Below are positions 8,148 to 19,900 of a stretch of 64,000 bases of DNA, piece after piece. Source of the stretch: Myxococcus landrumus (lineage in GTDB: Bacteria; Myxococcota; Myxococcia; Myxococcales; Myxococcaceae). The notes under the pieces were generated by a model. It ran no database searches, had not been told where the DNA came from, and worked only from the letters and a program-made list of their open reading frames with translations. The position numbers and the translations under genes were made by a program. How positions within the stretch are numbered: the first letter of the stretch is position 1; each line of letters opens with the position of its first letter. Where the stretch lies: contig NZ_CP071091.1 in NCBI RefSeq assembly GCF_017301635.1, positions 3,050,001-3,114,000 of the forward strand, given 5' to 3'.

Positions 8148-8903
8148 ATGCGCCCATTCCTCACGGCCACGTGGCGGTACCTCCTGATGCTGAACTACGA
8201 GGTGGACCCCAAGGTCCTCGCGCCACTCGTTCCTCGCGGCACGGAGCTGGATACGTGGCAGGGCAAGACCTTCGCGAGCATGGTGGGCTTCCGCTTCCTG
8301 GACACACGCGTGCGAGGACTCGCGGTGCCGTTCCACCGCGACTTCGACGAGGTCAACCTGCGCTACTACGTGCGCTACCGGGGCCCCGAAGGTTGGCGAC
8401 GCGGCGTGGCCTTCGTGCGTGAGCTCGTCCCTCGCTGGGCCATCGCCACCGTCGCGCGGGTCCTCTACAACGAGCCGTACCTCGCGCTGCCCATGCGCCA
8501 CAGCGTCGAGATGCAAGGCGCCGAGCAGGGCACTCGAGGGCGCGTGGAATACGCCTGGAAGCACGCGGGCCAGTGGCACCGGCTCGCGGCCCATACGCGT
8601 GGCACTCCGGTCTCCAGCACCGAGGGCTCTCAAGAAGAGTTCATCACCGAGCACTACTGGGGCTACACGCCGCAGCGAGACGGCGGCTGCGCGGAGTACC
8701 GCGTGGAACACCCGCGCTGGTCCGTGTGGCAGGCGGAGGATGTGACGTTCGACTGCGACGTGTCGCGGTTGTACGGCGACCGCTTCGTCCCCTTCCTGCG
8801 AGGCACTCCCGCCTCGGCCTTCGTCGCCGACGGCTCTGGCGTGGCCGTGTACCCGGGCACGCGACTGTCCGAAGCTTCACACGTCACAGCCCCCGCCGCA
8901 TGA
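8148..8903 (+). CDS. DUF2071 (YqjF-like) family protein
   Basis: 251 residues. The start RPFLTATWRYLLMLNYEVDP, then LAPLVPRGTELDTWQGKTFASMVGF, VNLRYYVR and GWRRGVAFVRELVPR are the hallmarks of the DUF2071/COG3361 family, which has an acetoacetate-decarboxylase-like fold but no agreed activity. Cytoplasmic, no membrane segment. The length is normal for the family. It is a single gene, about 100 bases after the LppP/LprE-like gene and 125 bases before the FHA gene on the same strand. Confidence 0.8.
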   Translation: MRPFLTATWRYLLMLNYEVDPKVLAPLVPRGTELDTWQGKTFASMVGFRFLDTRVRGLAVPFHRDFDEVNLRYYVRYRGPEGWRRGVAFVRELVPRWAIATVARVLYNEPYLALPMRHSVEMQGAEQGTRGRVEYAWKHAGQWHRLAAHTRGTPVSSTEGSQEEFITEHYWGYTPQRDGGCAEYRVEHPRWSVWQAEDVTFDCDVSRLYGDRFVPFLRGTPASAFVADGSGVAVYPGTRLSEASHVTAPAA

Positions 8904-9028
8904 AGCTCCGGTCCCGGCCCGTCTCGCGGCGGGGATGGGTCTCACGGGTTCGAGACGCCCCGACACGGTAAGCGCGCGAATCCGGAGGGCCCCCGGGACG
9001 GTCCGCCGGTTGCTCCGGCGCGGGGGCC

Positions 9029-9838
9029 ATGCGCTTCGAATTCCAACACCTGGGCACCACCACCCCGTTCGAGCTTCCCGAGGGACACCACCTGCTGGGG
9101 GGTGGACCCGAAGACCATGTCCGGCTGGAGGCCCTTCCCCCCAACCTGCTGACCCTGCACATCGAGGGTCCCCGGCTCATGGTCGAGGCCTCCCGGACCT
9201 TCAACGTCAACGGAGTGCTCGTGCCTCCAGGCGTGTCGCGGCTGGTGCTTCCCGGCGAAGTGGTGGGACTCCCCGACACGATGGCCCTGAGCGTGCTCCC
9301 CGAAGTCCCCACGGACCGGGGGCTCGGCACCCTCGCGGTGCTCAAGGGACTGCTCACGGGGCTCGATGAACCCTCGCCCTCCCGAGCCGCCACCCTCACC
9401 TGTCTGACGGGCCTGGACGTGGGAAGGACACACGCGCTCGCGGAGTCCCTCACGGAGCTGGGCCGGGGGCAGGAAGCCACGCTGCGGCTGCGCGACAGGT
9501 CGGTGTCACGCAGTCATGCGCGCATCCACCATGACGGAGGCGTCTTCACGCTGGAGGACCTCGGCAGTCCCAATGGCGTGTACGTCAACGGTCAACGGGT
9601 GCAGGAGCGGGCGCCGCTGACCGACGGAGATGTGCTGGAGCTGGGCCGCACGCTGCTGCGATTCCAGGCGCCGCTGGAGGACTCGGATACGCCCGAGACT
9701 CCCGCCGCGCCGCAGACCGAGCCGCCGGCCGCTCCCTCCAAGCGCCGCATCTCCCGTGCTGAATGGTGGCTCGTCGCGCTGGGGGGCGCGGCGGCGCTGG
9801 CGGGCCTGGTCGTCACCTACGTGCTGACGACGGGATAG
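9029..9838 (+). CDS. Tail-anchored FHA-domain protein
   Basis: 269 residues. Residues 1-95 look like a degenerate FHA-type beta sandwich (FELPEGHHLLGGGPEDHVRL) without the binding residues. Residues about 128-215 form a normal FHA domain (LGRGQEATLRL, SVSRSHARIH, DLGSPNGVYVNGQRV). After a Pro-rich linker a single C-terminal membrane helix (WWLVALGGAAALAGLVVTYVL) ends the protein, so the FHA domain faces the cytoplasm and the protein inserts as a tail anchor. It probably docks a phosphothreonine partner at the membrane. The stop codon directly abuts the stop codon of the convergent PH-like gene with no base between. Confidence 0.82.
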   Translation: MRFEFQHLGTTTPFELPEGHHLLGGGPEDHVRLEALPPNLLTLHIEGPRLMVEASRTFNVNGVLVPPGVSRLVLPGEVVGLPDTMALSVLPEVPTDRGLGTLAVLKGLLTGLDEPSPSRAATLTCLTGLDVGRTHALAESLTELGRGQEATLRLRDRSVSRSHARIHHDGGVFTLEDLGSPNGVYVNGQRVQERAPLTDGDVLELGRTLLRFQAPLEDSDTPETPAAPQTEPPAAPSKRRISRAEWWLVALGGAAALAGLVVTYVLTTG

Positions 9839-10270
9839 TCACCCAGGCAACGGGCCCAGCCCGGCACGCTCCACGAGAATCCGAGCCAACGTCTGGTGAT
9901 GCCGGAAGAAGCTGGTGAAGTGTACGAATCCCCACTGTCCACGGATGGCGTAGACCGTGACGGGTCCTGGCAACACGTCGACATTGCGGATGTCGGAGAA
10001 CGCCAGGCGCCGCGTGCGCACCATGCCGCGGTAGGTGATGCCTCGGGCATCCACCACGATGAGCGTTCGCGCGTAGTAGGTGAGCGAGACAGCGAAGAAG
10101 AGGATGAAGAAGCCCGCTGACAGGAAGGTCCTCAGCGGCACCCCCTCGAACTTGAAGAGGTAGAGCAGGACCCCTACCCAGAGCAGGCCCGCCACCGCCA
10201 TCGCGACCGCGAGGCCACGACGAGGGCGAAAGACCTGCCGTCCGTCCGTCTCCGCGTCGCGCCCGGTCAT
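9839..10270 (-). CDS. Small PH-like (bPH) membrane protein
   Basis: 143 residues. Two adjacent membrane helices (LAVAMAVAGLLWVGVLLYLF and FLSAGFFILFFAVSLTYYA) are followed by a beta-strand-rich tail (LIVVDARGITYRGMVRTRRLAFSDIRNVDVLPG) with the look of bacterial PH-like domains: a strand pair ending in a W/F-x-D-I-x-x-V segment. Function unknown; such proteins often sit in envelope or stress contexts. It may be co-transcribed with the TPR gene ending upstream at 10334 (63-base gap). Confidence 0.65.
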   Translation of the reverse strand: MTGRDAETDGRQVFRPRRGLAVAMAVAGLLWVGVLLYLFKFEGVPLRTFLSAGFFILFFAVSLTYYARTLIVVDARGITYRGMVRTRRLAFSDIRNVDVLPGPVTVYAIRGQWGFVHFTSFFRHHQTLARILVERAGLGPLPG

Positions 10271-10333
10271 GCATCCAAGTTAGTGCTTGGGCCTGACAGG
10301 GTCCACCTGCACCGGCGGCCGCCTGGCAGCCGG

Positions 10334-11857
10334 TCAACGCAGCTTCGACGCCTTCTGTCGAGATTCCTCCTGGAGCTGAGGCCGTACGTCCGCGGCGGAC
10401 GAGGCGGCGTAGCGCTCGTAGAGACCTCGGGCCTCGGCATTGCGTCCGAGGGCGCGGTAGGATTCAGCCAGTCCATACAGGGGCGAGGCCGACTGGGGCT
10501 CCAGCTCCAACGCGAACTGATAGTCCGCCGCGGCCTCCGCGTAGCGGCGCAGCCCGATGTTGGCGCTGCCTCGCGCGGTGTAGGCCACCGCCAGCATGGG
10601 CTCCAGTTGGATGGCTTGTGAAAGATGCGTCAGCGCGGTGGTGAAGTCCTTCGCGCCGATGCGCTGCACCCCTTGCTCATAGGCCCTCCGGGCCTGGGCG
10701 CGCGTCGTGTCCGCGACAGGACCGGAGCCAGGCGCCAATCCCGCCGCCTGCGGCGACGTCCCCGCCTGGGCCTGCTTCGCGCGTGCCCGCGTGATGTTGT
10801 CCTGTGCGCTCTGGCGAATCGTGGCGTCCTGGGTCAGCCGGCTCACCGACTCCCACTTCTCCACCGCCTGCCCGTAGTAGCCGAGCACCGCCAGCGCGTT
10901 GCCCAGCTTGAAGAGCGCCTCCACATGACCCGAGTCCGCGTGCGACGCGTCGAGGAACGCGAAAGCGGCCTCGCGATAGCGACGCTCCTTCATCAGCGCA
11001 TCACCGTCGCGGATGCGCGCGGCCGCGAGCGCGGGGTTCGGCGTGCGCTCCGGCGAAGGCTCCGAGGCCGCCCGCGTCGACGGGAAGGGAATGGGCTCCT
11101 GCGGACGCTCCACGTCCTGGGGCGCGCCACCTGTCGTGGTAGCGGGCGCGGGCGTGTTCGACTTCTCGCGCGTCTCCGGCGTGGACGCGACCGCCACGGC
11201 TGGAGTGGTCTCCTTCACGGCGGCCACGGGCGTCATCACCGCGGGCGTCGAGGCCGCCGTGGACACCGGCGCGGCGATGCGGCGCGAGTCCACGACCTGC
11301 GCATTCGCGGGAAGCGGCTCTCCGCCCAGGGCCTTCAGGTGTCCGCGTGCCTTCTGCACCCAGACCTGCTCGGCCGGGCGCTTCTCCCGGAGGATGTAGC
11401 CCTGGTACGCGGCAATCGCCTGCGTCCGGTCGCCGAGCAACCGGTGGCTCTCCGCCAGGCCGTAGTAGCCATCCGCGTCGGCGGGCTCCAGCTCCACGTA
11501 GCGCGAGTAGGCGCGGGCCGCGGTGGCCCAATCGCTCACCTTGCGCGCGGCATAGCCCAGGTTGAAGAAGGCCATCTTGTGCTCGGGGTCCGCTTCCGTG
11601 GCCTCCTGAAAGCGCGCGATGGCGTCCTTCATCTGGCCTTGCCGGAAGAGCACGCTGCCCAGACCGTTGAGCGCGGCGGCATAGCCGGGTGTGGCGGACA
11701 GGGCCTCGCGATACGCGGCGGCGGCCTGCTCCAGCCGGCCTGAAGACAACGCCGACTCACCACGGACAAAGGAGGCCCGAGCGGACTCGGACGGCTCCGC
11801 CGCGCCGAGCAGCAACACCGCGGATAGGGCGATGACGGACTTGCGCACGAAAACCAT
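10334..11857 (-). CDS. Exported TPR-repeat protein
   Basis: 507 residues from the ATG at 11857 (MVFVRKSVIALSAVLLLGAAEPSESA), which begins with a clear Sec signal peptide; the longer frame upstream runs into purA and is not used. At least three TPR units occur in the first 150 residues (AAAYREALSATPGYAAALNGLG, then a unit with NLGYAARKVSDWATAARAYSR), a Pro/Ala/Thr-rich linker follows, then further TPRs at about 310-500. It is likely a periplasmic scaffold; no enzyme domain is visible. It follows purA by 110 bases that contain two hairpins. Confidence 0.8.
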   Translation of the reverse strand: MVFVRKSVIALSAVLLLGAAEPSESARASFVRGESALSSGRLEQAAAAYREALSATPGYAAALNGLGSVLFRQGQMKDAIARFQEATEADPEHKMAFFNLGYAARKVSDWATAARAYSRYVELEPADADGYYGLAESHRLLGDRTQAIAAYQGYILREKRPAEQVWVQKARGHLKALGGEPLPANAQVVDSRRIAAPVSTAASTPAVMTPVAAVKETTPAVAVASTPETREKSNTPAPATTTGGAPQDVERPQEPIPFPSTRAASEPSPERTPNPALAAARIRDGDALMKERRYREAAFAFLDASHADSGHVEALFKLGNALAVLGYYGQAVEKWESVSRLTQDATIRQSAQDNITRARAKQAQAGTSPQAAGLAPGSGPVADTTRAQARRAYEQGVQRIGAKDFTTALTHLSQAIQLEPMLAVAYTARGSANIGLRRYAEAAADYQFALELEPQSASPLYGLAESYRALGRNAEARGLYERYAASSAADVRPQLQEESRQKASKLR

Positions 11858-11878
11858 GACGTCCCCCAGAGGGTGGCT

Positions 11879-11903
11879 CCCGGTTGCCGTAGCAGAAACC
11901 GGG
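11879..11903 (-). other. Hairpin in the leader of the TPR gene
   Basis: Perfect 7-bp arms (11879-11885 and 11897-11903) around an 11-base loop, 21 bases upstream of the TPR gene's ATG. It could affect translation initiation or mRNA processing. No T-tract follows on the minus strand. Confidence 0.35.
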
Positions 11904-11923
11904 GACGACGTCACGGCGCTCCC

Positions 11924-11955
11924 GCACCCTCGGTGGGAGTTTCTCCCGAGGGTGC
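11924..11955 (-). terminator. Strong hairpin after purA (terminator-like, no T-tract)
   Basis: Perfect 10-bp arms GCACCCTCGG / CCGAGGGTGC with a 12-base loop that can itself pair (GGGAG/CTCCC around AAA), 12 bases after the purA stop. There is no T-run downstream, so it may be a partial terminator or an mRNA 3'-end stabiliser between purA and the TPR gene. Confidence 0.5.
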
Positions 11956-11967
11956 GCCCTGCCCGCT

Positions 11968-13290
<1,323 letters not shown>

Positions 13291-16200
13291 TTAGCACGCG
13301 GAAGGGGCCGGGTGACAGTGTTCCGAAAAGCCACAATGCAGGGCCTGGCAGGTCGGCCTCTCACGTCCCGACCATGCACCACGGACTTCCCCTCGGGCCA
13401 ACGCCCGAGCCGCCCCGGCGAGCCGGACCGCCGCGTCCTCGAGCCCTTCCTTGTCCACTCTCCACTCGGGCTCGGGCTTCGCCTCCGCGAGGAACACCAC
13501 GCCCACACGGATGGGCACGCCCGGCCGCACCATGCGTCGAGCCACCAGCTCCAGCGCCGTCAGCTCATGGGTGTACGCGGCGGGCCCCAGCGGGTGTCGA
13601 CTACCCGACTTGTAGGCAATCAACACAGCCTCTCCGCGAGGTGACTCCCACAGAACATCCACCTCGCCCTCCAGGGAGAGGTCTTCGTCCTCCTCCAGGG
13701 CCAGCGAGAACGACAGGCCTCGATGCACCTCTCGCGAAGGAGACTCCGCCAGCGCGCGGGCGAAGTCCGTGCGGAGGAAGCGCTCGACGGTGTCGAGCAC
13801 CGCCTCCATGCCCTCCTCCTCGGGGAGCATCCCCGCCGTGCGCAGCAGGGACTCGAGATGCGCGCGGCGCTCCGTCACGTCCACGTCACGCGTCGCGCAC
13901 AGCCGCAGGTCCGCGCGCCGCAGCAGCTCGCGCACGAGCGCATCCGGACTCTTCGTGGACATCCAGCCATCGGGCTCGACGAGGAGTGGCTCGGTCCGGG
14001 TGGGCGTCTCCCACGGCCACGCCGCGCCCCGCAGTCCGAGCCGATGCACGTAGTGGAAGCGGCGAGGACACACGAGGAAGTCCTGCACCGCGCTCACCGG
14101 AACACTGATGCGTCCGGGAGCCTCGCTCATCTCGAGGGAACCACCGCGCACGCGCAGGAGCGCCGCCTCCACGCGTGCCCCCGCGCGAGCGAGCTCCTCG
14201 GGCCCAGGAGGCTCGGGGTCCGCGGGCGGAGGCAGGTCGTCCACATCCACGTCCGAGACGAGCTCACGCGTGGCGACGTCCTCCAGTCGTGCGTCGACGA
14301 GGTGCCACCACGAGTCCTTGCCCGAACGAGGCTCTTCTCCACCCGAGAGGATGAGCAGGTCCTTCGCGCGCGTGAGGGCCACGTAGAGCAGGCGGCGATA
14401 CTCGGCGTCCTCGCGTGACTTGAGCTCCTGCCGCACCGCCTCGAAGCGGTTGGACGTGTAGCTCTCCACCGAGTCGGTCACCCAGGGCCGCAGTGCGATG
14501 CCGTGCGAGCGCTCGAAGTGAGCACGCGCCGAGGTGCTCCGACGCCGACCACCCATTCCCGGTACCACGACGACGGGCCACTCCAAGCCCTTGGCACGGT
14601 GGATGGTGAGCAGTTGCACCGCGCGCGGATCTCCCGCGTCCAGCAGGTCCGCTTGCGCCTCGTTGGGAGTGGACTCGGCCAGCATTCGCAGCTCGCGCGC
14701 GAAGGCCACGCAGCCACCCGTGCCGCGCTCGTCACGACGGGATGCGAGCGACAGCAACTTCTCCACGTTGGCGCTCGCCTGTTCCGCGTAGGGAGAGCCC
14801 GCGAGCGCTTCGCGATAACCCGTCAGGTCCAACGCGGCGAGCAGCAGCTCCCTCACGCCCAGGCGGTCCCGCTCGCGGCGCAAGGAGGGCAACGCCGCGA
14901 GGAAGCCCTCCAGCCGCACACGGTCCTGCTCGGGAAGCGCCTCCAACACCGAGCGGTCCGTCAGCCGGGGTGACGCCAACGACAGCGGCTGCTCTCCCGC
15001 GAGCTGGAACAGCGACGCGTCCGACAAGCCCACGAGCGGAGAACGCAACACCGCGGCGAAGGCCAGCGAGTCCTCCGAGTCCGCGAGCAGCGACAGCAAC
15101 GAGGCCAGGTCCAGCACTTCCTGCGCGCCGTAGAAGCCTCGCCCTCGCAGCACCCGGTGCGGCACTCCGTGACGGATGAGCGCCTGCCGGTAAACCTCCA
15201 GGTGCGTGAAGGTCCGGAACAACATCGCCACGTCACCACCACGCGCGGGGCGAGCCCCTTCGCCATCCTCGCGAGCCACGGTGGGCACGGCGCCCGGCGC
15301 CAGGAGGATGCGCAGCCGCCGCGCCATGCAGTCCGCATCCAGCCAGCGCAGGTCTCCCGCCGTCTCCTGTTCCTCCAGGTGCAGCCGCTCCACCACGGGG
15401 GCTTCCGTGAGCGACTCGCGGACCGGGGACAGGTCATCCTCCTCCGGGACGTAGATGACCTCGAACGGGCGCGGCGCTTGAGAGTCCGCGGCCACCAGCA
15501 TGCCCGCGAAGGCGTGATTGAAGAACGACAACAGCCCCGGCACCGAGCGGCGGTTGTGCTGGAGGAAACCTCGCGCCCCTCCCTCGTCCTCCACCTTCTT
15601 CGCGAGCAGCGTGAACACGGAGACATCCGCGCCACGGAACTCGTAGATGGACTGCTTGCGGTCTCCCACCGCGCAGAGGAACGCGGGCTCCAAGGGCAGC
15701 GCGGACACCAGGTCCGCGTCCGGCGTCAACTCGCGCGGCCCCTCCTCCCGCCGCTCCGCGAGCAGCAACACCAGCTCGAGCTGAAGCCGGTTGGTGTCCT
15801 GGAACTCGTCCACCAGCAGCGCACCCACGCGCTCCTGCACCTGACGACGGAACTCGGGGTGGTCCCGCAGCAGATCTCTCGCCTTCACCAGCAAGGACGT
15901 GAAGTCGAACACGTTGCGGCGCGAGAACTCCGCGTCGTGGCGGGTCTCCACGCGGCCGAGCAGCTCGCGGAAGGTCGCCTCGAAGGGCGCGGTGTGCCAC
16001 GCGGCCCAGGCGTCGACCAGCATGCGCACCGTTCCACCGCTCTTGCTCTTGTAGATGCGCCAGTACAGCTCACGCACGGGCCCGGCGGCGCCCTTGCTCA
16101 GGCGCGCGATGTTGCGGGTGTCCGTCGCGAAGCAGGCCCGCAGCCACGGGTAGCGGTCTCCCTTCTGGAAGTTCTCCGCCGTCATCCCGTTGAGCGCCTT

Positions 16201-16962
16201 CTCCAGCGCCCCCACCAACTGCCCCCACTCTCCCTTCGCGTCCAGCGCCCGCGCGTCCGAGCACAACCGCAGACACTCCGTCAGCGCGTCGTCGAACTCC
16301 TCACGCGCCGCGGCCACATCCCCCACGGCGGCGGACGCGGCGCGCAGTCCTTCCTCGCGCAGCTTGCCGTAGACCGACACCAGCGCGGCCACCAGCCCAT
16401 CGGAGAAGCCCGAGCCCGAGAATCCCAGCTCCTGGCAGAGCTCGCGCACCTGCGCGTCACCCTCCTCGAGGGCATCCAACACCACGCGCTCACACACGTC
16501 CTGCACGAGACTGGAGGCCTCCAGTTCGTCCAGCACCTCGAAGCTCGGGTCGATGCCCACCGCCGGTGGCGCTCGCCGCAACAACTGCCCACAGAGCGAG
16601 TGGAACGTGCCCACCGTGGCCGAGTTCAGCTCCTCGCGAAGCCGCCGCCACACCTCCGGCAACGGGAACGGCCGCTCCAGGCGCTCCAGCGATGCTCGCA
16701 GCTCCACTTCCTGGTCGAGCCGCGCCTCCCCTTGCGCCAGTCCATCCAGACGTTGACGCACACGCGAGCGCATCTCCGCCGCGGCCTTGTCCGTGAACGT
16801 CAGCATACACAGACGCGCGGGGCGCAACGCGGCGCCCGCCTCGCGGGCCCCGGCCAGGAGGTGCAGCGTCATCGTCACCAGGCTGTACGTCTTGCCCGCG
16901 CCGGCGCCCGCCATCAGCGCGAGGTTGCGCTCCAGCGCGAGGAGAGAAGGTCCCGTGCTCAT
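13291..16962 (-). CDS. addA: AddA-type helicase, nuclease motif altered (D to A)
   Basis: 1223 residues from the ATG at 16962 (MSTGPSLLALERNLALMAGA), preceded by GGAGGAGGGG and overlapping the addB stop as ATGA. All UvrD/SF1A helicase motifs are present: Walker A AGAGAGKT (about residue 20), LLVDEFQDTN, VGDRKQSIYEFRGAD, LLTIHRAKGLEWPVVV and LLYVALTRAKDLL. The C-terminal RecB-type nuclease domain has GEVDVLW and then LIAYKSG: residue 1116 (codon GCC, 13615-13617) is Ala where the family has the catalytic Asp of DYK. Cys residues resembling an iron-sulfur staple remain (FLVCPRRF and CQALHCGFSEHC). AddAB processes double-strand ends for RecA-dependent repair. Here the AddA helicase should work but its nuclease is probably dead. 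Confidence 0.88.
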   Translation of the reverse strand: MSTGPSLLALERNLALMAGAGAGKTYSLVTMTLHLLAGAREAGAALRPARLCMLTFTDKAAAEMRSRVRQRLDGLAQGEARLDQEVELRASLERLERPFPLPEVWRRLREELNSATVGTFHSLCGQLLRRAPPAVGIDPSFEVLDELEASSLVQDVCERVVLDALEEGDAQVRELCQELGFSGSGFSDGLVAALVSVYGKLREEGLRAASAAVGDVAAAREEFDDALTECLRLCSDARALDAKGEWGQLVGALEKALNGMTAENFQKGDRYPWLRACFATDTRNIARLSKGAAGPVRELYWRIYKSKSGGTVRMLVDAWAAWHTAPFEATFRELLGRVETRHDAEFSRRNVFDFTSLLVKARDLLRDHPEFRRQVQERVGALLVDEFQDTNRLQLELVLLLAERREEGPRELTPDADLVSALPLEPAFLCAVGDRKQSIYEFRGADVSVFTLLAKKVEDEGGARGFLQHNRRSVPGLLSFFNHAFAGMLVAADSQAPRPFEVIYVPEEDDLSPVRESLTEAPVVERLHLEEQETAGDLRWLDADCMARRLRILLAPGAVPTVAREDGEGARPARGGDVAMLFRTFTHLEVYRQALIRHGVPHRVLRGRGFYGAQEVLDLASLLSLLADSEDSLAFAAVLRSPLVGLSDASLFQLAGEQPLSLASPRLTDRSVLEALPEQDRVRLEGFLAALPSLRRERDRLGVRELLLAALDLTGYREALAGSPYAEQASANVEKLLSLASRRDERGTGGCVAFARELRMLAESTPNEAQADLLDAGDPRAVQLLTIHRAKGLEWPVVVVPGMGGRRRSTSARAHFERSHGIALRPWVTDSVESYTSNRFEAVRQELKSREDAEYRRLLYVALTRAKDLLILSGGEEPRSGKDSWWHLVDARLEDVATRELVSDVDVDDLPPPADPEPPGPEELARAGARVEAALLRVRGGSLEMSEAPGRISVPVSAVQDFLVCPRRFHYVHRLGLRGAAWPWETPTRTEPLLVEPDGWMSTKSPDALVRELLRRADLRLCATRDVDVTERRAHLESLLRTAGMLPEEEGMEAVLDTVERFLRTDFARALAESPSREVHRGLSFSLALEEDEDLSLEGEVDVLWESPRGEAVLIAYKSGSRHPLGPAAYTHELTALELVARRMVRPGVPIRVGVVFLAEAKPEPEWRVDKEGLEDAAVRLAGAARALARGEVRGAWSGRERPTCQALHCGFSEHCHPAPSAC

Positions 16963-19900
16963 CCCCCCTCCTCCGTCATCCGGCGCTCGGTGATTCGGCA
17001 CACCGCGCGGAAGCCACACGTTCCACAGTCCTGTGGCCTCGCGGCGAACTGGCCCTCGCGCAACGTGCGGACGAGGGACTCCACCGCGTTGGGGAGATTG
17101 CGCCCCCCTTCCTTGGCCGCCACCTTCGCACGCACCTCCGGGTCCGTGGACAACAGCTCGTCCAGCTCCTGCGCGGGGATGACCTCCGACAGGTGGATGG
17201 TGTTGCCCGTGCGCAGCGAGAACCACGCGGCCTCACGCGCATTCGCGTGCCCGCTCTCTCGTGCCGCGAAGAGATACAACGGCAACTGGAAGTCGGACGT
17301 GAGCAGCTTCTTCTTCAGCTCGTTCTTGTCCAGGCGCCCGGACTTGTAGTCGATGACGCCCACCTCCGAGCCCGACACATCGAGCCGGTCGATCTTCCCC
17401 TCGAAGACGATGGCATCCCCCTCGATGGGGAGGACCACATGGCGCCAACGGTCGTCCACGGCGGCGGGGCCGAACTGGAGCTCGAAGCCCTCCGGAACCA
17501 TCCGCTCGAAGGGCAACCCGCGCCGCTCATCCACGAGGATGCGCCGAGCCATCGCCCGAGCCCGCTCATGCGCCAGCTTCCACAGCGCGGGGTGGCCCAC
17601 GTGGTGGAACTTCTCGAAGTGCGCCACCGCGGATTGGAGCGCGGCGTCCAGCACCTCCTCGGGAATCTCCTCCGGCGCCTTGCCCAACAACTGGTGCTGC
17701 TTGAGCGACTGGAAGACCTCCTCGACGACGCGGTGCCAGAAGGTGCCTCGCCCTCTCGCGTCGAACTCCTCGCCCGGACGGTCCGGCTCCGCCACCTTCA
17801 ACCCGTACGAGAGGAAGCCCTGGAAGCCACAGTTGCCGAAGCGCGCGAGCGCGGACGCGGACAAGGGCCGCGTGAGGTCGAAACGGAACGCCTCGCGCAG
17901 GGACTCGCGCAGCGTGTTCCCATCCACCGAGCCGGTGTACTTCCCCGGCTTCCGGTTCGGGTCCCCGAAGAAGTACAGCCGCTCCACCTCGACGAGCGAC
18001 AGCTCCCGCGCGCCCGAGTACCAGGCCTCCTTGTCGAAGTGACGCTTGAGCAAGGGCGCCGCCGCGTCAGGCTCGGTGACACGCAACTTGGGTTGCGCCA
18101 ACGCCTCCAGCGCCACGCAGCGGCGCAGTTCGGACTCGGTCAGCACCTCGTCCAACGGAGGAATGGGCGGCAGCGAGCGCGGCGTCCACTTCAGCGCGGT
18201 GAGCCTTCGCACCTCTTCGAGGAACGAGGACGGCACCTGCTCCTGGCCTCCCGCGCCTTCCATCGCGAAGGACAGACTCAACGTCTCCTCCGCCGCGGCG
18301 AGCGCACTGGAGAAGAGCAGCCGGTCCTCGGTGAGCCGCCACGGCGCGCGGTCCTCGAACTCTCCGCCCGTCAGTCGGAACACATCCCGCCCCAGGTGCT
18401 TGTTGAGCGCCGAGCGCTCCGCATCGCCCAACAACGGCGACGGCGCGTCACGTCCGGGGAAGCGTCCCTCGGTCAGCCCCGCGAGGAAGAGATGGCGGAA
18501 GGAGCGACCGGGCACCTCGGCGGCCTCGAGCACCTCCACCGCCGCGCCTCGGGGGCCTCGGGCCGGCAGATACGCGTCCGTCATCGCGTCACGCAGCCAG
18601 CGTCCGAACGTCCGACGACGCAACACCGGGCCTCCGCCCACCGCCTTCAACGTCCGCAGCAGCCCCTGGACTCGCGACCGAAGCGCCTCGCGAGCGGCGT
18701 CGTCCCGCGCCCGCGCATCCAAGGCTCTCGCCGCCAGGCCGCCATCCTCGCGCGCCTCCAGCACTCCTTCCGAGTTCGAGAACCCGAGGTAGACCGCCAC
18801 CTGCCACCACGCGGTCAGCAGCTCCTCGACCGTCCCCTCCACGGGAATGCGACGGCAGGCACCCATCAGCAGCGCACAGCGTTCGCGCAACACCCGCACC
18901 GCATGGATGCGCGCGTTGCCATCCTTCTTCTGCGCGCCCTGAAGGGCTTGGAGCCTTCGCGCGAGCCCGTCCAGACGCACGTCGTAGGCGCCTCGCCCAC
19001 GCTGCGCGCCCAGCCGGTCATCACGCACGGCCGCCAGGGCGAAGAGGCTCGCGGGAGACTCCGGGCCTCCGTTCGACAACGTGTGGGCGTAGCGGCTGCC
19101 CACGAGCTCCGCGACTCGCTCCGCGGGGAAGCCGTCCTCCACGAGCAGCGGCAGCTCCAACGCCAATCGCACCGGCCCCGCCAACGCGAGGGGCTCGCCC
19201 CAAGGCAGACGCACGGGCACGCCCAGCTCGCCCAACGACTCGGCCAACCACCCGGCCTCCGGTCCCAGCTCGCGATAGGCAATCGCGATGTCCGACGGCG
19301 AGGCGCCTTCCGCGATGAGCCTGCGGACATCTCGCGCCACCAGCCGGGCCTCGTCGCGCGCCGTCGCCGCGCTCCACACACGCGGCTGGGGGTGAGCGTC
19401 CTTCAGCACATCTCGCGGTGCATGAGGCGAGAAGGCGAAGCGACCCAGGTCGATGAACGGCCGGGACTCGAAGGTGACGTCGGCCTTGAAGAGGTCGACG
19501 TGCGGCATGGACTCGCCCCGGTTCTCGAAGGCCCGGAACAACGAGGCCAGCGCCGCGTCCGCCACGGGCGAGCCACCCACGGGCGTCTCCACCCGCAGCG
19601 CCACGCGCCGCGACTCACACGCCGCCGCCAACGCCAGCAGCAACTCGAGGCCCGAGGGGCGCACGTCGTAGACCCCATGGAGGACGAGCGCCCCCACGCC
19701 GTCCCAACCCTCGGGCCAAGCGCCCCGGCCGAGCGCCTCGCGCGCTCCGCGCATCACGTCCTCGCGGTCCGCGAACCCCAGCTCCGCCAGCTTCTGCTCG
19801 TAGAAGTGGTAGAGCCGCGCGAGCACGCGCATGTGCTTCTGCCGCTCGGGCGGGAGGACCTCCACCGCGTCTTGCAACTCACGCGGAGACAGGCGCCCCG

